Source: Phoronis australis (taxonomy: Eukaryota; Phoronida; Phoronidae). Taken from it: DNA of 52,363 bases. A program made the translations under genes and the position numbers. Location of the stretch: positions 243,199 to 295,561 of the forward strand of contig NMRA01000396.1 in assembly GCA_002633005.1 (NCBI GenBank), in the 5' to 3' direction. The stretch's first letter is position 1; every line of letters starts with the position of its first letter. The notes beneath the pieces are model-generated. The model was given only the letters and a program-made list of their open reading frames with translations, had not been told where the DNA came from and searched no databases. Shown here in pieces: positions 10,986-22,668 of the stretch.

Positions 10986-11215
10986 TTATGGAGTACAGCA
11001 AGTACATGCACTCGCACCCAGCCTAAAAATAAGGGTCTAGAATTTTTTGAGATTGTGTGCCTATAACTAAGAAAAGATTGGTGGAAGTGGACTTTTGTCT
11101 CATTTTCTATTTTTGGAGTTTTTGTTTCTCCGGGGCAAATCTTTTTGTCCACTACGGCAAATATGGGGGCTCACTCGAGCCCCAGAGTCCCCTGGATACG
11201 GGCATGGGAAACAAG
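10986..11215 (-). repeat. Dispersed GCGCACC-type MITE-like repeat (diverged copy)
   Basis: The succession CACTCGCACCCAGCCTAAAA, TTTTGTCTCATTTTCTA, TTTTTGTTTCTC, then GGCAAATCTTTTTG and CTCGAGCCCC parallels 36215-36450 and 49922-50194. The copy is old. Strand is assigned arbitrarily. Confidence 0.65.
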
Positions 11216-12129
11216 CAGAATGTATGAAAGAATAAGGTTTGTTTACCGTTCTAAGAAATAAGTTGACTCAAGAATCGTTGTTCAGGTTATATATTCTTCA
11301 GCAAGATAGCCGGAGGCACGCGTATCCTGTGATAATACAGAGTAGTGCCTGGGAACTTCATACTAACACATCAAATCAGACTGTTTACACTAAAACAACA
11401 GTTTCTTATTTTAGTTGATTAGTGAATTGTTCCTCTTGGATATGGACACTACACAATCGCAGGTTATGTAACTCTTCTAAGGATTTCCATGCTAGGTCAG
11501 ATCTATACATACTCTGCACTCAACTCGCACAACTAAAGTTGAACCATATACTGAAAAATAGTCTACACGCCAACAAACAACACCATTTATATTGTCGAAG
11601 CTTGCAAAACATTCTCCACTATACCTGGCCATGTAAGTGCTATCTCACCCCAGTTTTCACACAGTAAACAAGGCCATCTGACCAGGACACTGGGTCTGTC
11701 CCTGTAACCTGAACTGTAGACTACACAGAGACTAGTCTTCTTTAACCAAACACAGCTGATACAACTCCACTTCAATTTTGTTACATTCCTGGCAGAAGAT
11801 GTGCAGCCACTACCGAATGAGTCTCTCACGACCATGCTGTGGGCCTCAGTATTGTCAACTACTAGTAACTATCCCTAATAGGTAGCCCTGCTACTATAAT
11901 AATTCTACCGCAGTACTGACTCCTGTTCTCCGATCAGCACTTGCCAGTAGTAGTTACTGTACTTACACTCACCACTCCTTATCTTTAGGCAAGCGAAACA
12001 ATGCATTGTGTAAGCACAAGAGGACACACTGGCATTACAGTCAACCATGATATTATGCTGTATTTGGGCGCCTTCCAGAAGGTGGCGCTACTTGTAGCGC
12101 TGTGACGTATTTAGGTCATAAGTCGGAGA
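11216..12129. other. No gene recognised
   Basis: Short open frames only, including 81- and 82-codon frames overlapping on opposite strands. No motif supports either one. Confidence 0.45.
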
Positions 12130-12169
12130 TCTTAGGTAACTATAAAGTCTTTGTTATGAGTCGGCACTG

Positions 12170-12265
12170 CGGCGCCGGCTGCCGGTAGGCTAATTCTTAG
12201 CCGACCGGTCGAAGGCCGGTCGTCGACCAATTTCCGACCGGTCGGACAAAAATTCGTGATGTGTG
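12170..12265 (-). repeat. CCGACCGGTCGG repeat family, copy in minus orientation
   Basis: It contains CCGACCGGTCGGACAAAAAT reading outward, and GGCCGGTCGTCGACCAATTT inward. It pairs with the plus-oriented copy at 6395 and closely matches the terminus at 31261-31345. Confidence 0.75.
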
Positions 12266-12469
12266 TTGTACATGTACATGAAGTTAATGTGAATAATAAA
12301 ATTTTCCCATTTCGCAGAGAAGATGTCACATACAAAATGTTTATATGCAATTAATTTTTTAGTATTATACTTATAAGAATATGTAACAAACTTGTAAGAA
12401 TTAGGTATATTTTTGTGACATCTTTCCTTGGAAAAGAGCTGTTAGGCTAGTAAAAACAAAATGTTAAGT

Positions 12470-13031
12470 AGAAAATCATGTGTGTCATAACGTCAACGAA
12501 TAACACGTTCGTAAGAGAGACAGTTTGAAAGCTGAATGAGACACTTTTGAAGTAGTTTTCTATGTCTTTCCAGAAATCGTGGCGAAATTCCCAAAAAGGT
12601 GTGACAGCGTCTCTGGAGCCTCATTGCAAAAGGAACATAAATTAGTCCCGAACATGGATTTTGACTAAAAGAGCATTTGTTGCAATAGCCCTGTGTAATA
12701 TTCTAAATTGAAACCATCTAATGTTGGGATCCTTTGTAATTTCATAAGGCAATGCGTATGTTTTCTTCCAATCTAAATTATTCCCTAACTTTATTTGTCA
12801 TTTACACTCTGACTTAGAAGGTTTCTTAACGCCGCTAAAGATTGAACAAATATGTCTATAACCCTTCGAATCTTTCCGTAAGTGAGTAATTGTTAACGGC
12901 ATGCAATGAGAATATACATTATGACTTTCAAATTCACTTCGATATAGACTTTTTTGAAACATTTTTAGAACAGAGAGAAAACCATTATATTCTGTAAAGT
13001 TAGTTTTTACATTGAATCCCTTTATTATATG

Positions 13032-13080
<49 letters not shown>

Positions 13081-13590
13081 GATGAATCGTAATCTGTTTA
13101 CGAACAAAAACTTATAAAAAATACTTGTGCTCCCGATCCCAAGTCACTATTAAACCCCAAATTTTGAATCAAAATCCTTTTTACTCGCAACAAATATTTT
13201 CTTATAGAAAGATGCCGTATTTGCAAATACGTAGCGCTAGTAGGAATTATCAATTAGAGTTAATAAAGTCATCCTCAAATAAAGCAAAATTCTTTAAGAA
13301 CGGGTGGAGTGAGCACAGTAATTTGCCACTTTTAGACCCATGGCTTTCAAGACATATACGGGCCATGGGGAGTTTTAAAGCTTTGGTGAAAGTGTGTATG
13401 TTAACTATCTGAAGTTCCCCTTGAGCAAGTCCTAAACAGGTCGTACAGTAGTTCGTTTTATTTTATCATCACGAGCCTGCCATACAAACCTAAACAATGT
13501 CGCATTCAATTCATCCAAGACTTTCAGTGGTGGATCTGGTCAATATGACAACAAAAATGAGTTTAGAAATAGCAAATGTTTGAATTGCAG
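12470..13590 (-). pseudogene. Non-LTR retrotransposon (L1/Tx1-like) ORF2 C-terminal remnant
   Basis: Frame-shifting minus-strand translation recovers the C-terminal landmarks of L1/Tx1-type ORF2 in order. They are VLDELNATLFRFVWQAR near 13520-13470, FTKALKL near 13395-13367, RWFQFRILHRAIATN near 12720-12680, and the zinc-ribbon-like CSFCNEAPETLSHLFWEF near 12640-12590. These follow the RT palm and thumb in intact elements. Many stops and frame changes occur, and an AT microsatellite interrupts the sequence at 13033-13078. RT palm and endonuclease are absent. The clade is judged from motif style only. Confidence 0.75.
13033..13078. repeat. (AT)n microsatellite
   Basis: Some 22 uninterrupted AT dinucleotides lie inside the decayed LINE. 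Confidence 0.95.
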
Positions 13591-13592
13591 TA

Positions 13593-13622
13593 TATTTATT
13601 TATTTATATATTTATTTATTTA
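13593..13622. repeat. (TTTA)n microsatellite
   Basis: TATTTATTTATT-type run bordering the upstream end of the LINE remnant. Confidence 0.85.
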
Positions 13623-14626
13623 ATATTTACAAAGAGTGTAGCCCCATTAGTTCATACTGCTTTCCATGGGGACCCTCAGTTACTCTACCATACGGCGTTA
13701 AATTCCGTCGACTCCAACTTTTTAATATTATAAGACTTAACCTCAGTTATTGTTGCAGTGAGGTTCTTAAGCGTCGCACTATCCAACTGAGTGTTAAAAT
13801 CCAGAAACGAAACCTATCTGTTCCTTACTGATCAGCTAGAGAGGACTTTTTGCAATGTATGGGCCACGGCTCTCAAGACAGAAGTGGTGGCACTTACCAC
13901 AGGAATTCAGGGCACCATGAAATCCCAGTAAACACCAAGGTACCGGATAGTCATGACTTACCGAACACCCGTTGACAGTGAGTACCAGACTGATACACGA
14001 TACCATGTGCGCACTAGCCGACTGTCTACAAGTTGAGCTTGAGAAAATCGGCAAATACATGTATAACGTGAATAAAGTGCCAGGTACAGAAATAAGGGTG
14101 GAGACGAGTTGACTGGAATCACAAGGACTGTGGTAATCAACGTCACGGCTCAGTAACCGTTCATCCTTCTGGTTTTTACTTCTACTTTCTTTAGCGCCAA
14201 ATCATAATTTTGCCAAAAGTTCTTCCACATTACGTTTTACTTATTAGAAGTTGGCAACATCTTACTTCGTCTAATCACCACTGAATTTTGCTTCTGACAT
14301 TCTCTATTCGCCTGGCACGTGCTTGATAGACGTCATCAACGAAATTCGAAGGCTCGTTTGAATATTTTGATGACAAAGCATTTTTATAAGAAAAGCTTAC
14401 CTTCCAACTTAGAGTTAAATAAGAAGGGCTTCCTTTACATAATAACAGACATCAAGCACTTCCAAATTTAAATTGAAAGTGTGGGTGAATTTGTACACTC
14501 TCATGGTTAGGTGTTTTGGAGTGCTTGAAACTAATTGACAGTCCGTCGACTTGTACGTCATAAGCAAAAGTAAATGGTCCAAGGGAAATATAAATCCAAG
14601 ACTCATATATTCATCAAGTACATTGG
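13623..14626. other. Region 3' of the GPCR gene
   Basis: It should hold the GPCR 3' UTR on the minus strand. I saw no unambiguous AATAAA on that strand within a few hundred bases of the stop. A TATAAA-like variant lies near 14380. No other gene was recognised. Confidence 0.4.
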
Positions 14627-16800
14627 TTACAGCTTGGTTGTTTCTGAATCATTTAATGCACTGCAGTTGGTGGAAACGCTAGACACGCTCATAGCACTTT
14701 TCCGGCCACAGGGGGAAGATGACTGATAGTTCGAGCTCTTATTCCTCCTAAATAACTTAAGATATTTCAAAAGTATGCTTTTTCTACAGATGTAAGCAAT
14801 GAACATGAAGAAACCTTGTAGAGAATTGAAGATGGTGAATAGATACCATAACACTCGACTTCCGGTCAGAGCCCCGACATAGCCAAAGATCCATGTGCTT
14901 CCCATGACAGTGGAAAGCTTAACAGTTATCAGAAACACGCGATTATTTTCACGGTTGTTCTTGATATTCTTCCTGACTTCACGCTTGGTTCTAAAAAGCT
15001 GGATAACAGTTAACATAATGAGTATTACATTAATAAGTATAATAATCGCTAAAGGCAGCGCAAAACCATAAAGAATTGCTTCGTGCCCGGAAATCCAGCA
15101 CCTTTCCTCATCTGCGTATTGGAAAGGTACATTAGTGGCAAACTCCAAAATAATGCACGTGACAACTATCATTGAAGGCCCAAGTAATGAATATAGCACA
15201 TACTTACAAATGCCATACGGAGATGGTTTTTGTATCTTCATAATTTTGTAAAACGTTTTGAAAACACAAAAACACATACTGTTCATCCAAAAGAATGCGC
15301 ACAACCACAGGAAATGTTCAACTATGGCCACTGCCTTACATAATTCTGGAATTTCAGTACGATCAATTGCGGCTAACATTATAAGTTGCGCTATAAAAAG
15401 TGTTATAGCGAGGTTTAACATAATTTGACCAGGTAGAGTTCTAAGTTCCTTGAATAGTGCATACGTCAACACAAATATCGAAAGACCGCACAAACTTATC
15501 ACGTTTCCGGTGATAGTCAGTTTGTACTGAGTTTTGTCGTAATCAAAAAACCGAAGACCAGTCCCATTCGTGAACGGATTACACACATACAGTAAATTAC
15601 CATGAATGAAGTAGTCACCTGGCTGAAACAACAACCCTGAGTTTACATGTGCTATGTCCTCTTTCACGTCATACTCGTCGCCTGCGTATGTGATCATCGG
15701 ACACTGAAGATCCAGAGAGCTATTGGCGGTATTAGTATGATTCAAATATGTATTGTTCAAGTTATCTATCTTCACTTTGTCATGACCACACGACCCATTA
15801 AGCATTAGAAGTTTTCCTCTTGGGCAAACTAATAATCGACATTTCTTTGCTATCTTGTCATAGATTTCGTTTCCAGAGCATTTCACAGATGGCCTACTTA
15901 TCTTGGTACTAATTTCGTCGCTCAGCCCAGTGAAATCTAATAAATGATAAAAACTCGTGTACTCCTTCGGGGGAGCTGGGCGAGGGTCGAAACAAGAAAT
16001 CATCGGCCAGCCTCCATCTGGACAGTGTCCGAATTGTAACTTGTAGTAATCGTCGATGTCACCACTAAAGGAAAAGTAGTCTGAGAAGTACATATACGAT
16101 GAGCATTCAGCCGTGGTAGCCGGGCAAAACTCCTTACACTCAGCCTTCATTGGTTCTACGTGTACGTTACAGTGGTGTGCCAGGGATGGTGCCGTTATTT
16201 GCATCTTAAAATTGTCTGAATTGTAGAGTGCTTGCATCTTTGCCGTGCCTTTAAGATTTTGGACAGTGCGATCAAAGAGCGACATTTCGTCTTTGTAACT
16301 CATCGGATAAAGTTCGTCTTTCGGTTTGAAAGTTGTTTCCCAAAAGTTTCCTTTCTGGAGAATCTGTGATATGTTTACACGGTGACAAAGTGCACAGTAA
16401 ATATTTTTGAAGCAATATTGTCTACCATCTCCCAAAAATCCGTTCACAGGCAAAACCTGGAATATATTGTCACTGTTTCCAGAGTGGCACTTGCTAGTAA
16501 TATTACGGTCGTTAAAATCACTAGGACAAATCGATATGACGATGTTACCGAGAGGTGTAATGGAATGATCTAACTTCAGACACTCAGTGTAAGGATTGAT
16601 TGATGTGAAGCTCGTTCCCCTTGGTTTGTAATCATGACAACAGTCTCCGAAGTCGGCACACATCTGATCACAATAACACACTTGTGCATCAATTGAATTA
16701 TCTCGTTGCACTGAAGGTGATGAGCACGAAATACCACATGCTTGGTACAATAATGGCTTGGCGGGCTGAGATTCACAGGAAATTCCACACGTCTGGAACA
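14627..16800 (-). CDS. Methuselah/adhesion-like GPCR with somatomedin-B-like domain (main coding exon)
   Basis: A cell-surface seven-pass receptor of the family-B/Methuselah-like type; its ligand is unknown. The exon encodes 723 complete codons after a split codon. Numbered on the proposed 742-residue protein, two CGISC segments lie at about 23-27 and 40-44. The second opens a somatomedin-B-like module ending CYCDQMCADFGDCCHDY at about 60-76. A Cys-rich ectodomain with several N-glycosylation sites follows. The 7TM region runs from about 445 to 690, with the extracellular disulphide pair in ELCKA and ERCWIS, STWIFG in TM6, and NSLQGFFMFIAY in TM7. The Ser-rich tail ends in TTKL. The exon starts at 16800 because CTGTTTTCAG is a good acceptor just upstream. 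The apparent start at 16801 is a GTG, and no signal peptide is encoded here. No stops or frameshifts were seen. Confidence 0.93.
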
Positions 16801-19706
16801 CTGAAAACAGCCCACATTATTTGACATCTGGTAGCTATTTACCTTGAAAAAAACGTACTTCTATGCGCTCGGCGATAGGCCTTTTAGCCATGACGCCAAT
16901 GACATTTACTGCAGGGAAAATTGGACAATCATTAGAATCCTGTTTGCATGTTTGAGCGTCTATCATGTGCTACACAGCTCAGACAACAGTAGGATTCATG
17001 TATCAACACTAGTGGAGCGTTCCCGAAGATCGTCGCAAGACACTCGCGCAAAAGCGATGTCATGCAAGACTGTGCAGTATCACGCTACTTATAAGCCACG
17101 CTCGGGAGCTCCTCGGACAACACGAACAAAATGACCGCAATTTAATTGATACAATGTGTAGGCTGAAATGCTGAACTACGAACTAAAATTTCACTTCCGT
17201 TCCATCATGAAGTGCTTCAGGCTTGCCTAGCGTTTCCGGGTGGTGCCCTCGCTACGTTACCTGTTTCGTCAACAATTTTACTATATGTCAACTCATAGTA
17301 AAAGCTTAGTATGCATTATTTTGGAAACTACCAATCGCACCCTTTAGCAGGTTGTCGCAGTTATACACATGTAGTATGACGAAATGGGTCGATTGCCAGT
17401 AAAACTTGTTGTATGACAACACTATAACCCAATGAGAAATGTCGAATTTTGGCAAGCATATCACAAAAAGACTAATAGAATTCAAATGAAACTTTGAGGT
17501 ACTATATGCCAATTGCTCTACGAGACGGTATTATGAAATATTCTTACAATGTTCTGCTTTCGCTTGAGGGGCTATCAATCGAAAACGTACAGATTAGGGG
17601 CAACAGTTTGTAACGAGAAGATCCCATTACGTAGGGGCGTTTGGAAACCAGCTTATAGACACGGCGCAGAGCAGATTGTTTTGATATCACGCGTAAAAAG
17701 ACACACGTATGGCCTATAGATGGGTGAGGACTGAGGGATATGGGATGCGTGGGTGCGAACCGGGGGCAGCGGGATGGGTGCCGCCTGGGGAACGGGGTTC
17801 CCATGGTCACGAAAGCTTAACATGGATAATCAAGTCCCTAAATATGGGGGCCATTCAGTAATTATTATAACCTGCATCTAGGTTATTCTAGAATTATGTA
17901 GAACAGGCTCAAAACTGTCATAAGTTTTATATACTGGAACAAATTACACTATTTTATAGTGATTCGTGCAGCAAAGTCTTTTTGGTTATGCTTGACCTTA
18001 TTGCGAAATCTAATACGCTTTTAGCCAAATTTCAACCAAAATTATACAAACAAAATGTTGTAAAAGTATATGTTTCTGTTATAGCAGTCCCTTATAAATT
18101 GGATCACGTGAAAATGGTTTCAGTAAAATTTAGAGCGACGAAACAACAGTATCAATAACATTGTAACTTTTAAGACGTTCAACAGTTTTATAAAATGTCG
18201 TTTCGTGTTTGTTTATTGCAACTACTGGCTTTTATAGACATCATGAAAATGATATTTCGTAGCCCACATGCATAAGTGAAAAATTGCAATCATTTCCCAA
18301 CAACATTTTGGAAGTCAGTGCATGACGCTTAGTGTGTGAATGTTTCACATGGAGTCGACATGAAATATGACGTACCACACGTGGGTGAATTGGACATTTT
18401 TCTATTTGTTACATACCTCAAGCAGATACTAAATACTGTTAAGTAGTCCTTGTTCTGTCATCTTCTAATGAATCACTGGCGTCACACTTGAGTTTTTAAG
18501 TCTGGAGGTGATCCCAGGGTTCGAAAAAACTGACAGACTCGTTAACGTATTGGTTGCGATCACGATATTGTCTCGGCGTATCATTTGATAAAAGAGCAAG
18601 TTCAGTACAGCGGTTTTTAAAGTACTCTAAATCAAAACTTTGGACAGGAGGAGGGCCTACAGCCCCTTTAATGTATAAGAAGTCAACCACACGCAGACTA
18701 CAATGTCTACTGAACACCCGGCCCGATTCCGTACTTTCAAATGAACCCTAGGAGGTGTTTCATGCCTGCACGTGTGCGAACTTCATTAACGTACAGAGTC
18801 ACGCAACTCTTGAATTGGATAAATGCGCCGAGTGTGCCAGAATACCTCAGCTATGCCATTTTAAAGTGGCATAACCAATGGCGAATTTAGAGAGGACCAT
18901 GTGGGCCATGGCACCCGCTAAAATTCTCCCAGATTCCATTTGGCAGTTCTGGAGTGCCAACCTCTGACGGGAAAAATACTCTGCCCTGCACCCTCCCCCT
19001 TTACTCATAATCCAGGATACGGCCCTGATAACTATGGAATTTTCGTAAACTGTTTAGATACGGTACCTTCACAAGCCTGCTCTTTAGAGATATTACATTT
19101 CGTGGGCCTGCCGTGTGTGGTAGGTGGTGTTGTTCCGAGAAAACGTTGTGCATCTGAAAATACATTCACAGAATGCTGTCACAATAAAGTGTGACCCGAT
19201 TCTCACGTGTGCAATCCACATCGTTTATTTTCCAAAGCAAAAACGAGAATAAAACCTTGTGTTGTTGTTATTTCGACTTCTGCATGTACATGCACATGTA
19301 TATGAAAACCAAGAACCGTGATTCAATCAGAGAATGGCTCAAACTACGAGAACGTGAAAGAAAACTGGGATTAGTGCAACCGAGTACAGGACGCGGAACT
19401 GGTGGTGACTAAAGGTGACAAATTTTACTGGTTCTGAAGCCTGAAACACTGAAAACATGGCGTCGTGAATAGGGGAGTCCGCACTTTTACGCGCGTCAAC
19501 CGTGACGCGACCCCTTTAATTCTTCATTGGCTTACGAATTTTATACTTATGCATTTGTATTCTGCAATAAGATGAGCAAGATGTAACATGGTCAGGTGGT
19601 TAGGGCTAAACTTGTCAGAAATTAATAAGTGCTTGAATTTGCCATTTGATTGTTTCTTCAATGTACTAGTTGTCGCCCATGTAAGTAGAAGCTACAGCAC
19701 ACTTAC
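16801..19706 (-). other. Predicted intron 1 of the GPCR gene
   Basis: It runs from donor GTAAGT (19706) to acceptor TTTTCAG (16801), 2,906 bp, phase 1. It holds a MITE-like repeat at 18882-19035 and a G-rich tract near 17700-17810. No other coding sequence was recognised. Confidence 0.6.
18882..19035 (+). repeat. MITE-like repeat (GGCGRATTTAG...CCAGGATACGGCCCTG)
   Basis: The left part GGCGAATTTAGAG, the shared core CTAAAATTCTCCCAGATTCC, and a right end resembling CCTGGATCCGCCCCTG match copies at 27608-27913 and 29284-29413. The ends resemble hAT-type termini (CAGGGGCGGATCC). Confidence 0.65.
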
Positions 19707-19761
19707 CAAGAACACGGAGTGCGCTGATTGTCAACACTGTTGAAAGCAACAAATTCGCCAT
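19707..19761 (-). CDS. GPCR exon 1: ATG and signal peptide
   Basis: ATG at 19761 has a strong context (A at -3, G at +4) and encodes MANLLLSTVLTISALRVL, a typical signal-peptide n- and h-region. The exon then ends in G followed by GTAAGTG, a consensus donor. It is 55 nt long and so ends in phase 1. The main exon at 16800 begins with TG and needs exactly one upstream base, making a GTG Val codon and then FQTCGISC. This supplies the signal sequence that the receptor exon lacks. An alternative in-frame ATG lies at 19851, but an acceptor-like TTTTCAG falls between the two. The link is inferred; no transcript was available. Confidence 0.72.
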
Positions 19762-19913
19762 GGTATTACGCGTATCAAAGACTAGGCTGAAGCTGGACTC
19801 TCTGGCGTGTGGCTGAACTCTGAAAATCAGAATGGATACATTCAACACCATTTTGAGTCTAAACAGGCCAAACTCACTCGTTTGAAGCTTGAGCAAAACA
19901 CTCGAATTTGTTA

Positions 19914-19942
19914 TACTGAATGTGAAAAACAGCCCTTTTAAA
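19914..19942 (-). promoter_or_regulatory. Possible TATA/Inr core promoter of the GPCR gene
   Basis: On the minus strand TTTAAAAGGG (19942-19933) lies about 25 bases before an initiator-like TCAGTA (A at 19917). The predicted start is about 156 bases upstream of the ATG at 19761. Both motifs are short, so this is suggestive only. Confidence 0.3.
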
Positions 19943-21679
19943 CGTTGAAGTCACTTGTAATCATATTCCAGTGTCATGAAATCAATCGGTACGACACTGA
20001 ATTTTTCGGCGTTTTGCACTTATTCAGCTGAGTGTTTACTCGTGTGATCGAGACATTTATTTATATGGTGTTTTCGTCGTCATCATTCCTTATGGATTTT
20101 CCCTTGACGATATCTTCTTGGAGACGAAGAACCGGACATTATGTGATCTTCATATTACGACTGACGCGAAAGCTTCGAACTACACACACTGTATTGCGAC
20201 AGTGTACTTGCTGGTCACCGTCTCTGGTGATGCAACACTTGGAGGCAATTTCTTCTACCCGCGATTCTTCTTGCTGGTCACAGTCTCTGGTTGGTGACAC
20301 AACACTTCAGGTAGTATCTTACTACCCACGATGCCAGTGACAAGCTCTTAGTTAACTTCCTTTTCGGTCACCCTTACCCTTGCCAAGATCCTTTCTAGAA
20401 TCTTCCACTAGATGGCTCTGTAGTACAATTTCCTCTGTACATTGTAGAAAATATTTATGCTTCAACTACTGTAGCTACTCTGAATATCTTGTTGAATTAA
20501 GCCCATGTTATGATATTCTACTTATTTAGCGATTGGTTAATAAAAACCTCATGATCATATCCACTCATATAATTGGCTGTTAGAGTTTGTTCTCAGAATT
20601 TTCTAGAATCTCTAGAGTACTTTGACCCCAGAACCCAAAGTTGTAAACACCATTAAAAATAGGTTTTGACGTTAAAGTACATGTCAACAAGTTTGACCCC
20701 ATGATTTAAAAGTACACATGCACAAATTTTGGGCAACTTAAAATGGATCTATTCTTACTAATTACTTAATCAATATTTATTCTGACAATATATCATTTCT
20801 TGTGTTATGTTTGTATGTACAAATTGTCCGATCGACAATAGCTTCCATTATTAAATGTGTGCTGACCATTGCGCCGAAGTGCCATGTTTTAACCGCCTGT
20901 TGTGTGCAGTTGACAGTACGACAGTATTGGTAATTTATGAGACTTGTTGTTATTGAGTGATATGGTGTTATTGGTTCTAGGAATTTTATTTTTACTAAAT
21001 AAATATTCAATAAATACTATTGACGCTTCACTACATTAACATTTGGTATCAAAATTGTACATTAAACAAAAGGTGTAGCATCTGAACTGTTTTAATTCGC
21101 CATGAGCAATTAATTATTACATGACCTCAAGGGAGAACTTAATCAAACACACTGTATAAGTGACCACAGACAAACTAAAATTAAACTAATAGGCTCTAGT
21201 TAAAGCAACTATTCTTGAGAGAAGGCTCCAGACAACGAAAAGTGATTGTCACTCGGATTTGACGTTTTGTTAATGTCACTTCTTGAAAATACATCCTCCT
21301 AATTAGTCGCTTACAATGCCTGGCTTCCACCCCAGATGGATCAATGAAAAGTTTTGGCCCTTGTGGTTACGTACACCATTTGCTATGCACTCCCGATGCC
21401 TAAATGGATAACCGTGAATCTGACCTAAACCCGCGACACATTCTCCAACAAAACGAACCATATCATAAAAATCAGACATATTTTTACGGCGCAGCCGAAG
21501 TCCATAAGTCGCCAAAAACAAGTTGCACTTGCCTTGTGCTTATTGACGCTCCAAAACGAAGCATGAGTACCTTTATTAATTTGAGTTAGGCCTAGCTTGA
21601 ATAAATCGTCACTGTGCTTGTCTAGGTCCTCTATTTTAATTTGAAACAAAGGTAACAACCTTGACATCGTATCCCCAAT
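19943..21679. other. Intergenic with a small tandem duplication
   Basis: No gene was recognised. The only structured item seen is the tandem duplication at 20206-20336. Stretches around 20390-20640 are AT-rich with several TCTAGAATC words. Confidence 0.45.
20206..20336 (+). repeat. Two-copy tandem duplication, about 65 bp
   Basis: CTTGCTGGTCAC-GTCTCTGG, then CAACACTT, TCTTCTACCCGCGATTC versus CTTACTACCCACGATGC, are repeated head to tail with substitutions and small indels. Confidence 0.6.
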
Positions 21680-22130
21680 CAATAGAATTAGTAAATCTAC
21701 CGATAGAGATAGTAAGTCTCCCGATAGACATAATAAGTCTATCTATAGAGTTAATAAGTCGATCGAAAGACATAATAAGTCTATCGATAAAGTTAGTAAG
21801 TCTATCGCTGGAGTTAGTAAGTCTGTCGATAGAGAGGGTAAGTTTATCGATAGAGATAATAAGTCTCTCGATAGAGATAGTAAGTTTATAGATAGAGATA
21901 GTAAGTTTATCGATAGAGATAGTAAGTTTATCGATAGAAAAAATAAGTCTATCGATAAGGATAGTAAGCCTCTCGATAGAGTTTGTGAGTCTATCGATGG
22001 AGTTAGTAAGTCTTTCGCTAAAGTTAATAAGTCTATCGACAGAGATGGTCAGACTATCGATAGGGTTAATAACTATATTGGTAGAGATAGTAACTCTATC
22101 TATAGAGTTAATAAGTCTATCCATAGAGTT
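21680..22130. repeat. 21-bp minisatellite, about 21 units
   Basis: Consensus unit AGTAAGTCTATCGATAGAGAT, with the palindrome TCTATCGATAGA at its centre. The period is a multiple of three, so both strands stay open: the minus strand reads SIDRLTI/SIDRLTN heptads and the plus strand SLSIELV heptads. A 197-codon open frame (22229-21636, minus) spans the array. Units are diverged, so the array is not recent. I treat it as a repeat; coding is unproven. Confidence 0.9.
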
Positions 22131-22668
22131 GGCAAACGAAAAGAGATGCCGTCCTTTTACAGCCACCGTAGCATCAATATTTTGTACACTGTGCTTAGCA
22201 GTTTTGCTCAATCTCATATACCGCATCATACCATAAAGCTTTTAAAATAATTGTCCAAGAGCCTGGCGCTGTTGTTCAAACAAATAACTCTAATTACTTT
22301 TATGGCCACTTCAACATTCTTGGCAGTAGACGTACCGTAAATACTTTTCACTTCATCAAAAGACCTTCAAATGTCATTTTAAATCGTTTGCGACGAAACC
22401 CCTCGAATTTCACGATTTATTTTCTTATTACTGCAAAGGCACTAACGATAGATTCTTTTTAATTTTTATTATAATTTCTGATATGGTTGGCGCATTCCTT
22501 ACATGTACTTGTAAAACCACAATAGACTAAAACGCGCGACAAAGATGAACTGTTTACACCAGATTCTATTCTCGTTAATGAGCGGTTACGTATTCGAGTG
22601 GTTATCATCCACCCACCTAAACATAGCCTCGCATACTTAAAGCAGGTCTCTTATAGCTCCGACTCAGC
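22131..22668. other. Intergenic, nothing recognised
   Basis: AT-rich sequence without repeat structure or coding similarity. Confidence 0.45.

Larger units (their letters stand above)
6395..12265. mobile_element. Putative DNA element bounded by CCGACCGGTCGG inverted repeats
   Basis: The left end (about 6395-6490) and the reverse complement of the right end (about 12265-12175) match over roughly 70 bp. The shared block is ACATCA-GAATTTTTGTCC, CCGACCGGTCGGAAATTGGT, CGACGACCGGCC, then TCGACCGGTCG. Subterminal CCGACC/TCGGCTA words recur inside both ends and again at 9515-9575. No transposase was recognised between them and no clean target-site duplication was found. This could be one 5.9 kb non-autonomous or decayed element, or two separate copies in opposite orientation. 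Confidence 0.45.
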
